The notes under the pieces are model-generated. The model was not told the DNA's origin, did no database searches, and saw nothing but the letters and a program-made list of their open reading frames with translations. A program made the position numbers and the translations under genes. Shown piece after piece: positions 50,131-59,492 of a stretch of 64,000 nucleotides of DNA. The stretch is from NCBI RefSeq assembly GCF_001598415.1, contig NZ_BCYX01000019.1:30082-94081 (forward strand). Reading direction: 5' to 3'. Positions within the stretch are counted from its first letter, which is position 1; the number at the start of each line of letters is the position of its first letter. The stretch is from Sphingomonas mali NBRC 15500 (GTDB taxonomy: Bacteria > Pseudomonadota > Alphaproteobacteria > Sphingomonadales > Sphingomonadaceae).

Positions 50131-52146
50131 GTGGACGTTCAGAAATGCCAGTTGCTCGGCGAGGTCGAGTACGCGCAGCATAATTTCGCGCGCCTCCGGC
50201 CGCTTCTCTACTCGCTCGACGGGAGGCGCTGGGACGGCCCGGTGGAACGCGGCTGGTTCCCGACCTCGGGCCTCGTCTTTTCCCTGTCCCCGGAATTACG
50301 CTACGCCGCCGCTGGCGGCCTATGGACATTCCAGGTCAAACCCAATGAGCGTCAAGCTGTCGCCGAGGATGGCAAGGACGCGTTCATGACCATCCAGGTC
50401 AAACCGGCCACGCGCTTCCTGCACGACATGGAGCCTCGCGATATGGAGGCGCTACGGCGACTGGCGACGATCGAAGGTCTTGAGATCGCCCCGTCCACGG
50501 GCGGCCTGTTGCTCCCCGAGATCGACGACCAATGGGTGCTGGTCCCGGAGCTCGAACGCGGCGCGGACGATCGCTATCGCGTGACCGATGATCGTCAGCT
50601 CGGCCATATGCGCGTGCTGAGCGGCACGCCGGAGACGATCGCCGGCGTACCCACCCCCGATGGCCGCTGGGCCCTTCCCATTGTGCGCTCCGGCCACGGT
50701 TCCGACATCCGCAATTGGCGCCCCCCGGCCACGTTGGTCGAGCAACTCGCCAGCGACCTGCGCAAATGGCTTCCGCACGCGCCGAACAAGGCGCGTGCCG
50801 CCGCTGCCGCGAGCGCGCTCAGGGATGTGGCGGCTGTCCTGGACGGGTTATCCGCGCTCCGCTCGGCGGACACCCGCGCCGCGCTCGATCGGGCCAAGGG
50901 GTTGATCGAGGAGGCCGAGCGATCCGGAGTGGATCTGGATGCCCTTGTCGAGGCGCTGCTCTCCGCGCCAACGATCGCGGCCGAGATCGCGGCGGAACGC
51001 GAACGCGTCCGGGCCGAGTTGGAGGAACAGGCCCTGGCATCGGTCGCCGAGTTGGAGTCCGCTGCGCGCGCGCGGCTCGACAATGAGATGGCGGAGGCGC
51101 GGCGAAAGCTCACCGCGGACCAAGCGGCGCTCGCGGCGATCCGGGAGGAAACCGCCGAGGCGGAACGCGCGCTTGAGGAAGCCCGGCGGCGGCATCGCGG
51201 CGAGACCGCGGGCTTCACCAAGTCGCTCGAGGGTCTAATCGCGCGCGCGCGCGATGAGCCGGCGGCCTATGCCGCCGAGTGGCTATCCAGGTTCGGATTG
51301 TCGCCAGGCGCGAACGTCCCAGCCTCCCAGCCCGTTGATCCCGTTCCTGAGGCCGGCGTCTCGATCTCCGAGGCTGAGCTTGGTCGCGCGCTGATGGAAG
51401 TAAACCCCATCCAGGCGCCAGAGCCTTGGTTTATGGTGATGGATAGCGCCATCCGCGCGCGGGAGTTGGTCGTGGCGATCGGTCCCAAGGCGCGGGATAT
51501 CATCGAGGCATGGATCGCGCGCATGTGCCCGCTCGCGGTGCGGGTCGGGGCCTCGGACCCATCCATACTCAGCCTCGCGGATCTGATCGACGGCGGCGCG
51601 CGCGCGGGCGTCGCGCCGCTGGCCGGCGCGATCGGGCGGGCTCGCGCCAATCCCGATCGTTTGGTCCTAGCCGTTCTCGACGATGTCGATGTCTCCGCCG
51701 GCGGGTTCTGGCTGGCCGAGGCGGCACGCGCCAATCGCGCGTCGGGCGGCCGGCTGCCGGCCAACCTCTTGCTGGCCGCGCTTGTCGAGGATGACGCGGA
51801 GCGTTTCGCGTTGGCGGACGGCCGGGTCGGCGAACTCTTCCCGATGCGGTTCGACGGCGCCGCTCTCGCACCGAAGCAGATAGCCAATCGGGGCGATCTC
51901 GAGCTGGCGCTCGATCTTGTCCAGCCTCCGCTCATGGGCCTCGCGGTTAGCGACCGCGTCGAGGCGTTTCGCGGGGCGGCGAGTCGTGTTTTCGGACCCG
52001 ACGACGTCGAACGGCTGGCGAATGAGTTCATCGCTTGGGCGGGCTGGCTCAAGGCGGGAGGCGCGCGACCGAGCGAGGAGGCGAGCTTAACGACGCCGCT
52101 CAGAAACGGCGCCGATACGATGCGTAAGGGGGGTAACAATGCTTGA
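50131..52146 (+). CDS. Unknown coiled-coil protein, second gene of the Druantia-like operon
   Basis: This 671-aa protein uses the GTG at 50131, 5 bases after the previous stop with GGAAGGGA upstream. N-terminal ~240 residues form a beta-rich domain (LLYSLDGRRWDGPVERGWFP). A strong coiled coil spans ~285-400 (RERVRAELEEQALASVAELE; AAIREETAEAERALEEARRR). The C-terminal ~230 residues resemble a degenerate AAA-type fold (DRLVLAVLDDVDVSAGGFWL with an acidic Walker-B-like DDVD; LPANLLLAALVED) without a clear Walker A. Position corresponds to DruG of Druantia type II. It overlaps the helicase start by 8 bases, so the products probably form a complex. Confidence 0.7.
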   Translation: MDVQKCQLLGEVEYAQHNFARLRPLLYSLDGRRWDGPVERGWFPTSGLVFSLSPELRYAAAGGLWTFQVKPNERQAVAEDGKDAFMTIQVKPATRFLHDMEPRDMEALRRLATIEGLEIAPSTGGLLLPEIDDQWVLVPELERGADDRYRVTDDRQLGHMRVLSGTPETIAGVPTPDGRWALPIVRSGHGSDIRNWRPPATLVEQLASDLRKWLPHAPNKARAAAAASALRDVAAVLDGLSALRSADTRAALDRAKGLIEEAERSGVDLDALVEALLSAPTIAAEIAAERERVRAELEEQALASVAELESAARARLDNEMAEARRKLTADQAALAAIREETAEAERALEEARRRHRGETAGFTKSLEGLIARARDEPAAYAAEWLSRFGLSPGANVPASQPVDPVPEAGVSISEAELGRALMEVNPIQAPEPWFMVMDSAIRARELVVAIGPKARDIIEAWIARMCPLAVRVGASDPSILSLADLIDGGARAGVAPLAGAIGRARANPDRLVLAVLDDVDVSAGGFWLAEAARANRASGGRLPANLLLAALVEDDAERFALADGRVGELFPMRFDGAALAPKQIANRGDLELALDLVQPPLMGLAVSDRVEAFRGAASRVFGPDDVERLANEFIAWAGWLKAGGARPSEEASLTTPLRNGADTMRKGGNNA

Positions 52147-55100
52147 TCCGATCGGCGCGTTCGAGCGCATGCGCGACTATTTCGTCGCCTATTTGGATAC
52201 CGCTTTCAAAATCAGGCGCGCTGATGTCGCGACCGCGCGCCGGGCGTTGCTCGCCACCGCAGGGCGGATGTGCGCCGAGCCCTATATCGAACCGATCCTG
52301 CGCTATCGGTCCGCCGAATCCGGGTTAGAGGCTCTTGTCGATGCGCCGGGACCGCTCGCGGCGTTCTCGCGCGAGGGCCGCGTCGCGTTCGTCGAACTCG
52401 CGGCGTCAGGGTTATTCGATGGCGTCGATCAGGCCGAGGGCGCGACGCCGCGCCGCATTCCCGAGTACAAGCCTTACCAGCATCAGTTCGAGATGCTCGC
52501 GCGGGGCGTGCGGCCGGGCCGGCCCGGGATCGTCACGTCGGGTACGGGCTCGGGAAAGACCGAATCCTTCCTTCTGCCGATTCTGGCCCGCATCGCCGAG
52601 GAAGCGGTGTCCTGGCCGGCTCCGAACGGCGTGCTGGGCTCGGAGGATTGGTGGGAAGGCGATGACGATTTCCGGCTCGCCCGGAGCCTCGAGCATCCGA
52701 ACCGACCGAAAGCGCTTCGCGCCCTCATCCTCTACCCGATGAACGCGCTCGTCGAGGACCAGCTCACGCGCCTGCGTAAGGCGCTGGATTCGGAAGCCGC
52801 GCGCGAGGTCTGCGATCGTCGGTTTCGGGGCAACCGCATCTTTTTCGGCCGTTACAACAGTGCGACGCCGCCCACGGGCTTCGAGACCCATCCGGTCCGC
52901 CGGGACAAGGCCACCGAGGATAAGCGGGACCGCGCCGTCGAGAAGGCGCGGGGGTATCTGCGGGGCCTCGCTGATAGCCAGGATATGGCCATGCGCTACG
53001 ACGCGCAGCTCGCACGAGACCGCGATCTCGACGCGCTTGAGGAGACACGCTTCCTATTCCCCTCGGTGGACGGCGCGGAGCTCAACACGCGTTGGGATAT
53101 GCAGGCGGCGCCGCCCGACATCCTCGTGACCAACTCGTCGATGCTGAACGCGATGCTGGCGCGTGAGGTCGAGGAGCCGATCTTCGACCAGACGCGGGAC
53201 TGGCTCGCCTCCGACCCCGACGCCTATTTCCACTTGGTCATCGACGAGCTCCACCTCGTGCGCGGTTCGTCCGGTGGCGAGGTGGCTGGCCTCATCCGCA
53301 TGCTGATCAACCGTCTCGGGTTGGACCGTCCCGACCTGCGCCACAAGCTCCGGATTCTCGCCTCGAGCGCCTCGCTTCCGGTCGAGGGCGAGGACGCGGC
53401 GGCGACCGCGTCACTCACTTATCTGTGGGACTTCTTCGGCGAGCTCGGCACCTTCGCCGAGACTGGATCGCCCGGTGCCCAGAATCCCGATTTCTGGCGC
53501 GACTGTGTCGTCCGCGGGGATCCCGTGGTACCATCGAGCCCCGGCATTCTCCTTGATCCTAGGCCCTTCGAGGCGCTGGTGGACGCGGCGGCGGGAGAAC
53601 AAGGAGGCGCCGTCCTCCAAGTACCTCCCCTGGCACGGATCGACGCGCCGATTACCGATGCGCTAACGGCGCTCACCGGCGCCAGCGCGGCCAGCGCGGC
53701 CAGCGCGGCCAGCGCGGTCGAACGCGTCCGCGCGCTCGCCGAGGCCGCTGCGGCGCGGTTGGTCGCCGCCACTACCGACGCCAATGGCGCGCGCGCGCGG
53801 TCGGTCTCCGAGCTCGGCGAGGCGTTGTTCGGCGCGCCCAACGCCTTGGCGGTGCGCGGCATCCTGTTGGCGCGAGGACTTGGCGACGCCTTGCGTCAAT
53901 ACGATCGCGACGGCCCGCGCGTCGCGCAGACCACACCCTCCTTCAGGGCGCATATCTTCTTCCGCGCGCTCGAGGGATTGTTCGCCGCGATGGATCGGGA
54001 TGCCGCGGGCGCGCCGGTGTACGAGGCGCTCTCGATCGAGCGTGGAACGGGCCTCGCGCCACGCGACGATGGCCCCGATGCTCCCGCGAAACGCATTATC
54101 GAGGTGCTCTACTGCGAAGCGTGCGGGGAGCTCATGCTCGGTGGCATGCGGTCGGCAAGCATAGCGGGCGCGCCGATCGAGCTTCTCCCGAGCAGTCAGA
54201 ATCTGGAGGCGCTCCCCTACGCGTCCGCCGGAACGGAGTTCGAGGACCTCGCCTATCGCGATTACGCGATTTTCTGGCCGACGAGCCGGGGGCAGGCGGC
54301 TCCCCCCGAGGTCACCGGCCAACGGGATGGCAGCGCGCCGACCTGGGTCGCGGCGCGGTTGGATCCGTTCGGCGCGCGGGTTCTCGCGACTGGCGTGGGC
54401 ACACCGCGTGAAACGGATTTGCCGGGCCTGCTCTTCCGCCGCTCGGACGCCGACTCCGCCAGGGACGCGCGAGGCCGCGGGCCCGGCGACAAAGGGTCGG
54501 CGGCTCCGGCCGCCTGTCCATGTTGCGGAACATCCTATCTGTTCCGCACCAAGGGACGATCGAGTCCCATCCGGAATTTCCGAACCGGTTTCGCCAAGAC
54601 GTCGCAGTTGCTCGCGACCGAATTGTTCGAATTGCTGCACGCGAGTGGTTTGGACTCACCCAAGGCCATCGTTTTCTCGGACAGTCGTCAGGACGCGGCC
54701 CGCGCGGCGATCGATCTCGAGGCGAACCATCATCGCGCGCTGATCCGCGACATGACCGTTCGGTTGCTACGCGAGAGAGTGGATCAAGCCTATCGCGCCG
54801 AGGCGCTCGTGGCGCTGCGCGCCGCGCAGGAACAAGCGATCGCCAATCGCGAGTGGAGCGAGGTCGAGCGATTGGAGCGCGAGATCGCCCGCGCCGGCGG
54901 GCAAGGGGAGGCGGTAGCCACGCTGCGCTCTATTGGCCAGGATCCGGCGGATCCCAGCTATCGGGGCACGCAAGCCGGTGTTCCCCTGCCCGCCGCCCCG
55001 CTCATCGCCGCCATGGCGCGGCTTGGGATTCATCCCAGCGAAGCGACCGTCACCGACGATGACCATTGGTGGACGCTGTTCCACAAGAACGGCGACGCGG

Positions 55101-58048
55101 TGCATTGGCAGCCCCCATCCGACCCGCGCATGCGCGAGGCGATGATCGACGCCCGCGAGGCGATCGTGGATGGCCAGGAGGCCGCGATCTACGACACGCT
55201 CTTCAACAAGACCTACTTCTCCTTCGAGGAGGCCGGCCTCGGCTATCCGACGTTGTTCCTCGAAGGGGAGCGCACCGTGGAACGCGATCGCTTGGACGCC
55301 TGGCTACGCGTGTTCGCGGACGCGTACCGGATTCCAGCCTCGCACTGGGTCGACCCCACCGAGGTGTCGCTCTGGAACGACGCCAGCGACGTTCGGGACA
55401 CGAACCGGGTCGCGCGCTTCGCCCGCGCGATCGATTCGAGTGACCCGGATCGCGTGCTCGACGCGGTGCTCTCGGCGTTCGCCGCGCACGGCCACACCGG
55501 CGGCCTTATCAGGTTGTTCGGGCTCGGTGTTCGTCTCTCCCGGGCGGACGATGATTTCTGGCGATGCGGGTCTTGTGATCGCGTCCATCTTCATCGCGGG
55601 CTCGAGCGATGCACGCGCTGCTTCACGCCCTTGGACGAGACCCCGAGCGGTAAGATCGCTTCGCTTTGGCGGCACAATTTCCTCGCGCATCGGATCGCGC
55701 GCGCGGGCGACAACTCCACCGATCCCTTCAGATTGCGAAGCGAGGAACTGACCGGGCAGACGCGCGACGGCGCCGAGCGGCTCCGGCGCTTCAGGGGCAT
55801 CCTGGTCGAGGACGGCGCGGACCCCACCGGCGAGCTTCCGCGGTTGGCCAAGGAGATCGATCTGCTGAGCGTCACCACGACGATGGAGGTCGGCATCGAC
55901 ATCGGCCCTCTCCAGGCCGTGTACCAGGCCAATATGCCCCCGCAGCGCTTCAACTATCAGCAGCGTGTCGGCCGCGCGGGTCGTCGTGGTCAAGCCTTCT
56001 CGCTCGCGCTCACCGTGTGCCGCAGCCGCAGCCATGATCTTCACTATTTCCGCCATCCGGGGCGGATCACCGGCGACGCGCCGCCACCTCCATTCCTCGC
56101 GACGGGCTATGAGGACATCCCGCTCAGGGTGATCCGAAAAGCTTGGCTCCAGGCGGCGTTCCGGCGCCTGAGGATCGAACATGGCGCGCGCTACCCAGGC
56201 TATGACCTGCTTCCGCCCGACATCCATGGCGAATTCGTCAGGGTCGACCTCTACAAGGACGAGAACTCGCCGTGGCCCTCGGCGCTGCGCGACACGCTCA
56301 GCGCGACCACCGACGTCCGGGACGCGGCGGTCACCGCGGTGATGGTAGGTCAGCGCGACACCCTGCTCGAACAGGTGCGCGCCGCGCTCGACGTCGACGT
56401 CCTCATGGACGCGATCGCGATCGTCATCGACCATGAGACCCGATACGATATCGGTGTCGCCCATTCGCTAGCGGAGGGAGGCCTATTGCCGATGTACGGC
56501 ATGCCGACCCGAGCGCGGCCCCTCTATCTCGGGCTCGAGCATCAAGGAGGAGACGATTGGTGCTGGGATGCGACCGACCGTGACGCCGACCTCGCCATCT
56601 ACGAGTTCGCGCCCGGCTCGACGTTGGTGCGGGACAAGCGGCTGCACCGCGCGGTCGGCTTCACCTCGACCCTGCCCGAGCCACGCAAGCGCGGGCGTTG
56701 GATCCTGCCCAATCAAGCCGCGCGCGATCCGATCTCGGAGGATTGGTGGATCGGCGCGTGCGCCGCGTGCGGCGGTTGGACACGCCGCGAGACCGCCGAG
56801 GCGACGGCGTGCGCCGCTTGCGGAAACGCGATCGCGGCCGAGAGCTTTCGTAAATGCGTCACACCGGGGGCCTTCCGGACTGACTTCACGCCCGTCAAGA
56901 TCGGCGAGGATGATTTGCGCGTGGTTCGCGCCCGCGTCGTCTGCGCCGAGGCGACCCCGGTGGCGACGACTCCCGTGCCCAACGAGAACGTAGCGCTCGC
57001 GCTTGAGCGCTCGGCGAACATCATTCGACTCAATCCCGGCGCGACCGGGACCGATCTATTCGATGGTGGCTTCGATTTGAACGAAGGCACCCAGCGCTTC
57101 TGGCGCCCCGGCCCTGGAAGCCCGCGGTTCGAGATGGAGAACCAAGCGCTTCTGGATGACGCCGCCGCCGCCTTGCGCGGATCTTGGACCGGCACGGGTC
57201 GCTCCGGCCGTATCTGGCTCGCCTCGCGCAAGGTCACCGATAGCCTGTTCCTTTCTCCCGTGGCGATGCGACCGGAGCTGAACATCGCTTCGGTCGCTGG
57301 CCCGAACACGGTGACCTCGATCCGAGCATCGGCCTTCACCATGGCCTTCCTGCTGATCGACCGCGCCGCGCTCGAGCTCGACGTCGATCCCAGTGAATTC
57401 GAGATTCTGCCGCCGCGCGTAGCGCACGCCGACGGTCGGGAGTGGCCGATCATTCAGATCGCGGACACGTTGGTGAACGGCTCGGGCCTATCGCGGCAGC
57501 TATCCCTTCCCACCGACGCACCCTGGGCGGTCGAGTTGCTCGCGTCGATGGTACGGGAAGAGACCGCTTGGCCGCTCGCGGATTTCATGCGGGACGGGCA
57601 CCGGGCTCGCTGCGATCAGGCCTGTTACGAGTGCCTGCAGCGCTATGGCAATCGCGCCTATCATGGCCTGTTGGATTGGCGGCTGGGCTTGACCTACGCC
57701 CGCGCGATGCTCGATCCCGCGCACCGGCTGGGAGGCGATGGCGATTTCTCCGCGCCGGAATTGCGCGATTGGCGAGCGGGCGCGCTGGAGGCGCTCGGTC
57801 GGGTCGCGCGCAGCGGCGATATGGAGGTTGTGTCCGATGGGCCCGTGCCGGCACTTCTGGTCCATGGCCCTGCTCAGCCGCTGGTGGTTCAGGTGCACCA
57901 CCCGATGTGGCGGATCGAGGGGCCCGATGTGCCGCCGCTCATCGACGAGGCCGTGGCGCGCTTTGGACCGGGCGGGCGCTGGATCGACAGCTTCGAACTC
58001 GCGCGCCGTCCGTTCGTGGCGATCTCCAATCTGGTCCGGGCCGGCTGA
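52139..58048 (+). CDS. druE: DruE-like DEAH helicase with DUF1998 domain
   Basis: This 1969-aa protein is a superfamily 2 helicase. Q-motif-like YKPYQHQFEMLARG, Walker A TSGTGSGKTESF (about residue 134), motif Ib-like ILYPMNALVEDQL, DEAH-box variant VIDELHLVRG (about 368), SSASLP (motif III-like), and motif VI QRVGRAGRRGQAFS (about 1277). Several Cys pairs suggest zinc sites: YCEACGELM, CPCCGTSYL, CGSCDRVH...CTRC and CAACGG...CAACGN. The C-terminal DUF1998/MrfA-like region has CDQACYECLQRYGNRAYHGL (about 1822-1841). Length and domain order match Druantia DruE; DISARM encodes similar parts as two proteins. It probably translocates on phage DNA. An in-frame 9-base repeat lies at 53681. Confidence 0.85.
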   Translation: MLDPIGAFERMRDYFVAYLDTAFKIRRADVATARRALLATAGRMCAEPYIEPILRYRSAESGLEALVDAPGPLAAFSREGRVAFVELAASGLFDGVDQAEGATPRRIPEYKPYQHQFEMLARGVRPGRPGIVTSGTGSGKTESFLLPILARIAEEAVSWPAPNGVLGSEDWWEGDDDFRLARSLEHPNRPKALRALILYPMNALVEDQLTRLRKALDSEAAREVCDRRFRGNRIFFGRYNSATPPTGFETHPVRRDKATEDKRDRAVEKARGYLRGLADSQDMAMRYDAQLARDRDLDALEETRFLFPSVDGAELNTRWDMQAAPPDILVTNSSMLNAMLAREVEEPIFDQTRDWLASDPDAYFHLVIDELHLVRGSSGGEVAGLIRMLINRLGLDRPDLRHKLRILASSASLPVEGEDAAATASLTYLWDFFGELGTFAETGSPGAQNPDFWRDCVVRGDPVVPSSPGILLDPRPFEALVDAAAGEQGGAVLQVPPLARIDAPITDALTALTGASAASAASAASAVERVRALAEAAAARLVAATTDANGARARSVSELGEALFGAPNALAVRGILLARGLGDALRQYDRDGPRVAQTTPSFRAHIFFRALEGLFAAMDRDAAGAPVYEALSIERGTGLAPRDDGPDAPAKRIIEVLYCEACGELMLGGMRSASIAGAPIELLPSSQNLEALPYASAGTEFEDLAYRDYAIFWPTSRGQAAPPEVTGQRDGSAPTWVAARLDPFGARVLATGVGTPRETDLPGLLFRRSDADSARDARGRGPGDKGSAAPAACPCCGTSYLFRTKGRSSPIRNFRTGFAKTSQLLATELFELLHASGLDSPKAIVFSDSRQDAARAAIDLEANHHRALIRDMTVRLLRERVDQAYRAEALVALRAAQEQAIANREWSEVERLEREIARAGGQGEAVATLRSIGQDPADPSYRGTQAGVPLPAAPLIAAMARLGIHPSEATVTDDDHWWTLFHKNGDAVHWQPPSDPRMREAMIDAREAIVDGQEAAIYDTLFNKTYFSFEEAGLGYPTLFLEGERTVERDRLDAWLRVFADAYRIPASHWVDPTEVSLWNDASDVRDTNRVARFARAIDSSDPDRVLDAVLSAFAAHGHTGGLIRLFGLGVRLSRADDDFWRCGSCDRVHLHRGLERCTRCFTPLDETPSGKIASLWRHNFLAHRIARAGDNSTDPFRLRSEELTGQTRDGAERLRRFRGILVEDGADPTGELPRLAKEIDLLSVTTTMEVGIDIGPLQAVYQANMPPQRFNYQQRVGRAGRRGQAFSLALTVCRSRSHDLHYFRHPGRITGDAPPPPFLATGYEDIPLRVIRKAWLQAAFRRLRIEHGARYPGYDLLPPDIHGEFVRVDLYKDENSPWPSALRDTLSATTDVRDAAVTAVMVGQRDTLLEQVRAALDVDVLMDAIAIVIDHETRYDIGVAHSLAEGGLLPMYGMPTRARPLYLGLEHQGGDDWCWDATDRDADLAIYEFAPGSTLVRDKRLHRAVGFTSTLPEPRKRGRWILPNQAARDPISEDWWIGACAACGGWTRRETAEATACAACGNAIAAESFRKCVTPGAFRTDFTPVKIGEDDLRVVRARVVCAEATPVATTPVPNENVALALERSANIIRLNPGATGTDLFDGGFDLNEGTQRFWRPGPGSPRFEMENQALLDDAAAALRGSWTGTGRSGRIWLASRKVTDSLFLSPVAMRPELNIASVAGPNTVTSIRASAFTMAFLLIDRAALELDVDPSEFEILPPRVAHADGREWPIIQIADTLVNGSGLSRQLSLPTDAPWAVELLASMVREETAWPLADFMRDGHRARCDQACYECLQRYGNRAYHGLLDWRLGLTYARAMLDPAHRLGGDGDFSAPELRDWRAGALEALGRVARSGDMEVVSDGPVPALLVHGPAQPLVVQVHHPMWRIEGPDVPPLIDEAVARFGPGGRWIDSFELARRPFVAISNLVRAG
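53681..53716 (+). repeat. In-frame 9-bp tandem repeat (4 copies of GCCAGCGCG)
   Basis: Four perfect copies encode Ala-Ser-Ala units in a linker of the DruE-like helicase. The unit is a multiple of three, so copy-number change would lengthen or shorten the linker without a frameshift. Confidence 0.8.
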
Positions 58049-58056
58049 GGTCGAGG

Positions 58057-58081
58057 CCGGGCGAGGAACGATCTTGCCCGG
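58057..58081. terminator. Weak hairpin between convergent druE-like and vsr genes
   Basis: CCGGGC and GCCCGG arms (6 bp) with a 13-base loop occupy the 33-base gap between the two stop codons. It could act as a bidirectional terminator; there is no strong T-run on either side. Confidence 0.3.
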
Positions 58082-58546
58082 TCACCGCCGCCGCGCACGG
58101 CTTGTCCTGACCCTCGGCATTTCCACGATTTCCCGTGCGAACCGTTCGAGCCTGTCGCGATCGAGCTCGCATTCCCAGATCACGCGCACCGTCCAACCCG
58201 CGTCCCGTAGCGCCGCTTCCTTCAGCTCGTCGCGCGCTCGATTGGCCTCGAGCTTGGGCACCCAAAAGTCCAGCCGCGACTTCGGAAGCCGTGCCAATTT
58301 GCAATTCGGATCGGGATGGCGGTGCCAGAAACAGCCATGCACGAAGATCGCGACCCGCCGTGAGGGCAGGACGATATCGGGCCGCCCCGGCAAATCCTTC
58401 GCGTGTAGCCGGTAGCGTATTCCAGCGGCGTGCAAGGCCCGCCGTACGCGCATCTCGGGCTTGGTATCCCACCCGCGCACCTTGGCCATCTGCGCGCTTC
58501 GAGCGGGATCAACCGGCTCAGTCGTCCTCGCCACCCGCCTCGTCAT
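58082..58546 (-). CDS. vsr: Very short patch repair endonuclease (Vsr)
   Basis: This 154-aa nicking enzyme cuts at T:G mismatches formed by deamination of 5-methylcytosine. Motifs: MAKVRGWDTKPEMRVRRALH, then AAGIRYRLHAKDLPGRPDIV (catalytic Asp region) and IFVHGCFWHRHPDPNC (zinc/active-site His-Cys), and WTVRVIWECEL. I start at ATG 58546, inside the end of the restriction gene (29-base overlap), which keeps the N-terminal helix; ATG 58489 is an alternative. Its partner here is an Eco29kI-type m5C methyltransferase rather than Dcm. Confidence 0.9.
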   Translation of the reverse strand: MTRRVARTTEPVDPARSAQMAKVRGWDTKPEMRVRRALHAAGIRYRLHAKDLPGRPDIVLPSRRVAIFVHGCFWHRHPDPNCKLARLPKSRLDFWVPKLEANRARDELKEAALRDAGWTVRVIWECELDRDRLERFAREIVEMPRVRTSRARRR

Positions 58547-59459
58547 CCTCAGGCCCCGCGATATCGCCAACCGGCGGGATAAGCGGCACGGAAAGGTCGG
58601 CATGCTCTTGTCGGAAGGCGGCGAGAACTTCCTCGAGCAGTGACGCGTGATCGGTGCGCGGCGGCGCGTTGTCGAGGGTCTGGTCAACGCGCGCGCGGAT
58701 TTGCTCGAGCGATAGCGAATCCTCGAGCACTGGGGCCAGCGCCCAGGGCCGACCGGGATGGACGACATCCCAGGGTGAACGCTTATTGGCGCGCGTCTTG
58801 GCCGCGTCGCCATGCTTGCTCATGCCCCAACAGGCCTTGGTCTCGGAGTTCCAGAGCGGCCAGAACATACCGATGAGATGCTTCTCGGCGACCAGCTGGG
58901 CATTGGTCGCGCAAACCAGCCGACGGCAGGTGAAGTCGGCGAGGCGGATGAGGTGCATTCCCTCGGGAAGATCCATGTACCCCTCGGCGGTCGCGATGGT
59001 GCCCGCGTGCTCGATCAGGCGGCCCGTCAGCCGTGGCCCCTGTTCCCGAGGCGTGCTCGCGTCGCTGTCGGAAGGATCCGCCTTGCCGACATAGATGGGC
59101 GTCTCGGTGCCCGAGATCCGGCGATAGAGCGGATGATCACCTTCGTAATAGATCGCGTAGACGCCCGAGCCGTAGGCCGGCTCGATCGAGCGCAGCGGCA
59201 CGCGCGCCTGGGCCAGGAGCGCGAGGGCGACGACGCGGCCGATCGTCTTCGGGTCCGACGGATCGAAGCTGGTGAGCGGCATGCGGATCGGATCGGTGGC
59301 GGCGCGCGCCAACTCGATCGCGTCGGCATGCTCGGCGAGCCCCTTACGAATGCGCCGCGAGACCGCTGGAGAAACTCCCGCGTCCGCGATCGCCACGACC
59401 TCGGCGAGCGCGCGCGACAGACCTTCAAACGCTAGGGAATCTTCCGATTTCTTCGCCAC
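58518..59459 (-). CDS. Eco29kI-family type II restriction endonuclease (GIY-YIG)
   Basis: This 313-aa nuclease has GIY-YIG-type motifs: SGVYAIYYEGDHPLYRRISG then TPIYVGKA (GVY/YVG). A catalytic Arg lies in the following helix (GPRLTGRLIEHAGTI), and the Eco29kI-type block LRLADFTCRRLVCATNAQLV-like (LIRLADFTCRRLVCATNAQL) and AEKHLIGMFWPLWN (catalytic Glu) are present. Known family members (Eco29kI, NgoMIII) recognise CCGCGG; I infer that specificity here. It sits between the cognate methyltransferase (33 bases upstream) and vsr. The acidic C-terminal tail is unusual but short. Confidence 0.85.
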   Translation of the reverse strand: MAKKSEDSLAFEGLSRALAEVVAIADAGVSPAVSRRIRKGLAEHADAIELARAATDPIRMPLTSFDPSDPKTIGRVVALALLAQARVPLRSIEPAYGSGVYAIYYEGDHPLYRRISGTETPIYVGKADPSDSDASTPREQGPRLTGRLIEHAGTIATAEGYMDLPEGMHLIRLADFTCRRLVCATNAQLVAEKHLIGMFWPLWNSETKACWGMSKHGDAAKTRANKRSPWDVVHPGRPWALAPVLEDSLSLEQIRARVDQTLDNAPPRTDHASLLEEVLAAFRQEHADLSVPLIPPVGDIAGPEDDEAGGEDD

Positions 59460-59492
59460 GCCTCGCCCGATCCAGTCGAGCCAGGTCGCGCG

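Noticed and set aside
55304..56464. Minus-strand frame (386 codons) inside the DruE-like gene
   Set aside because: Shadow of the helicase coding frame; no start signal and no domain.
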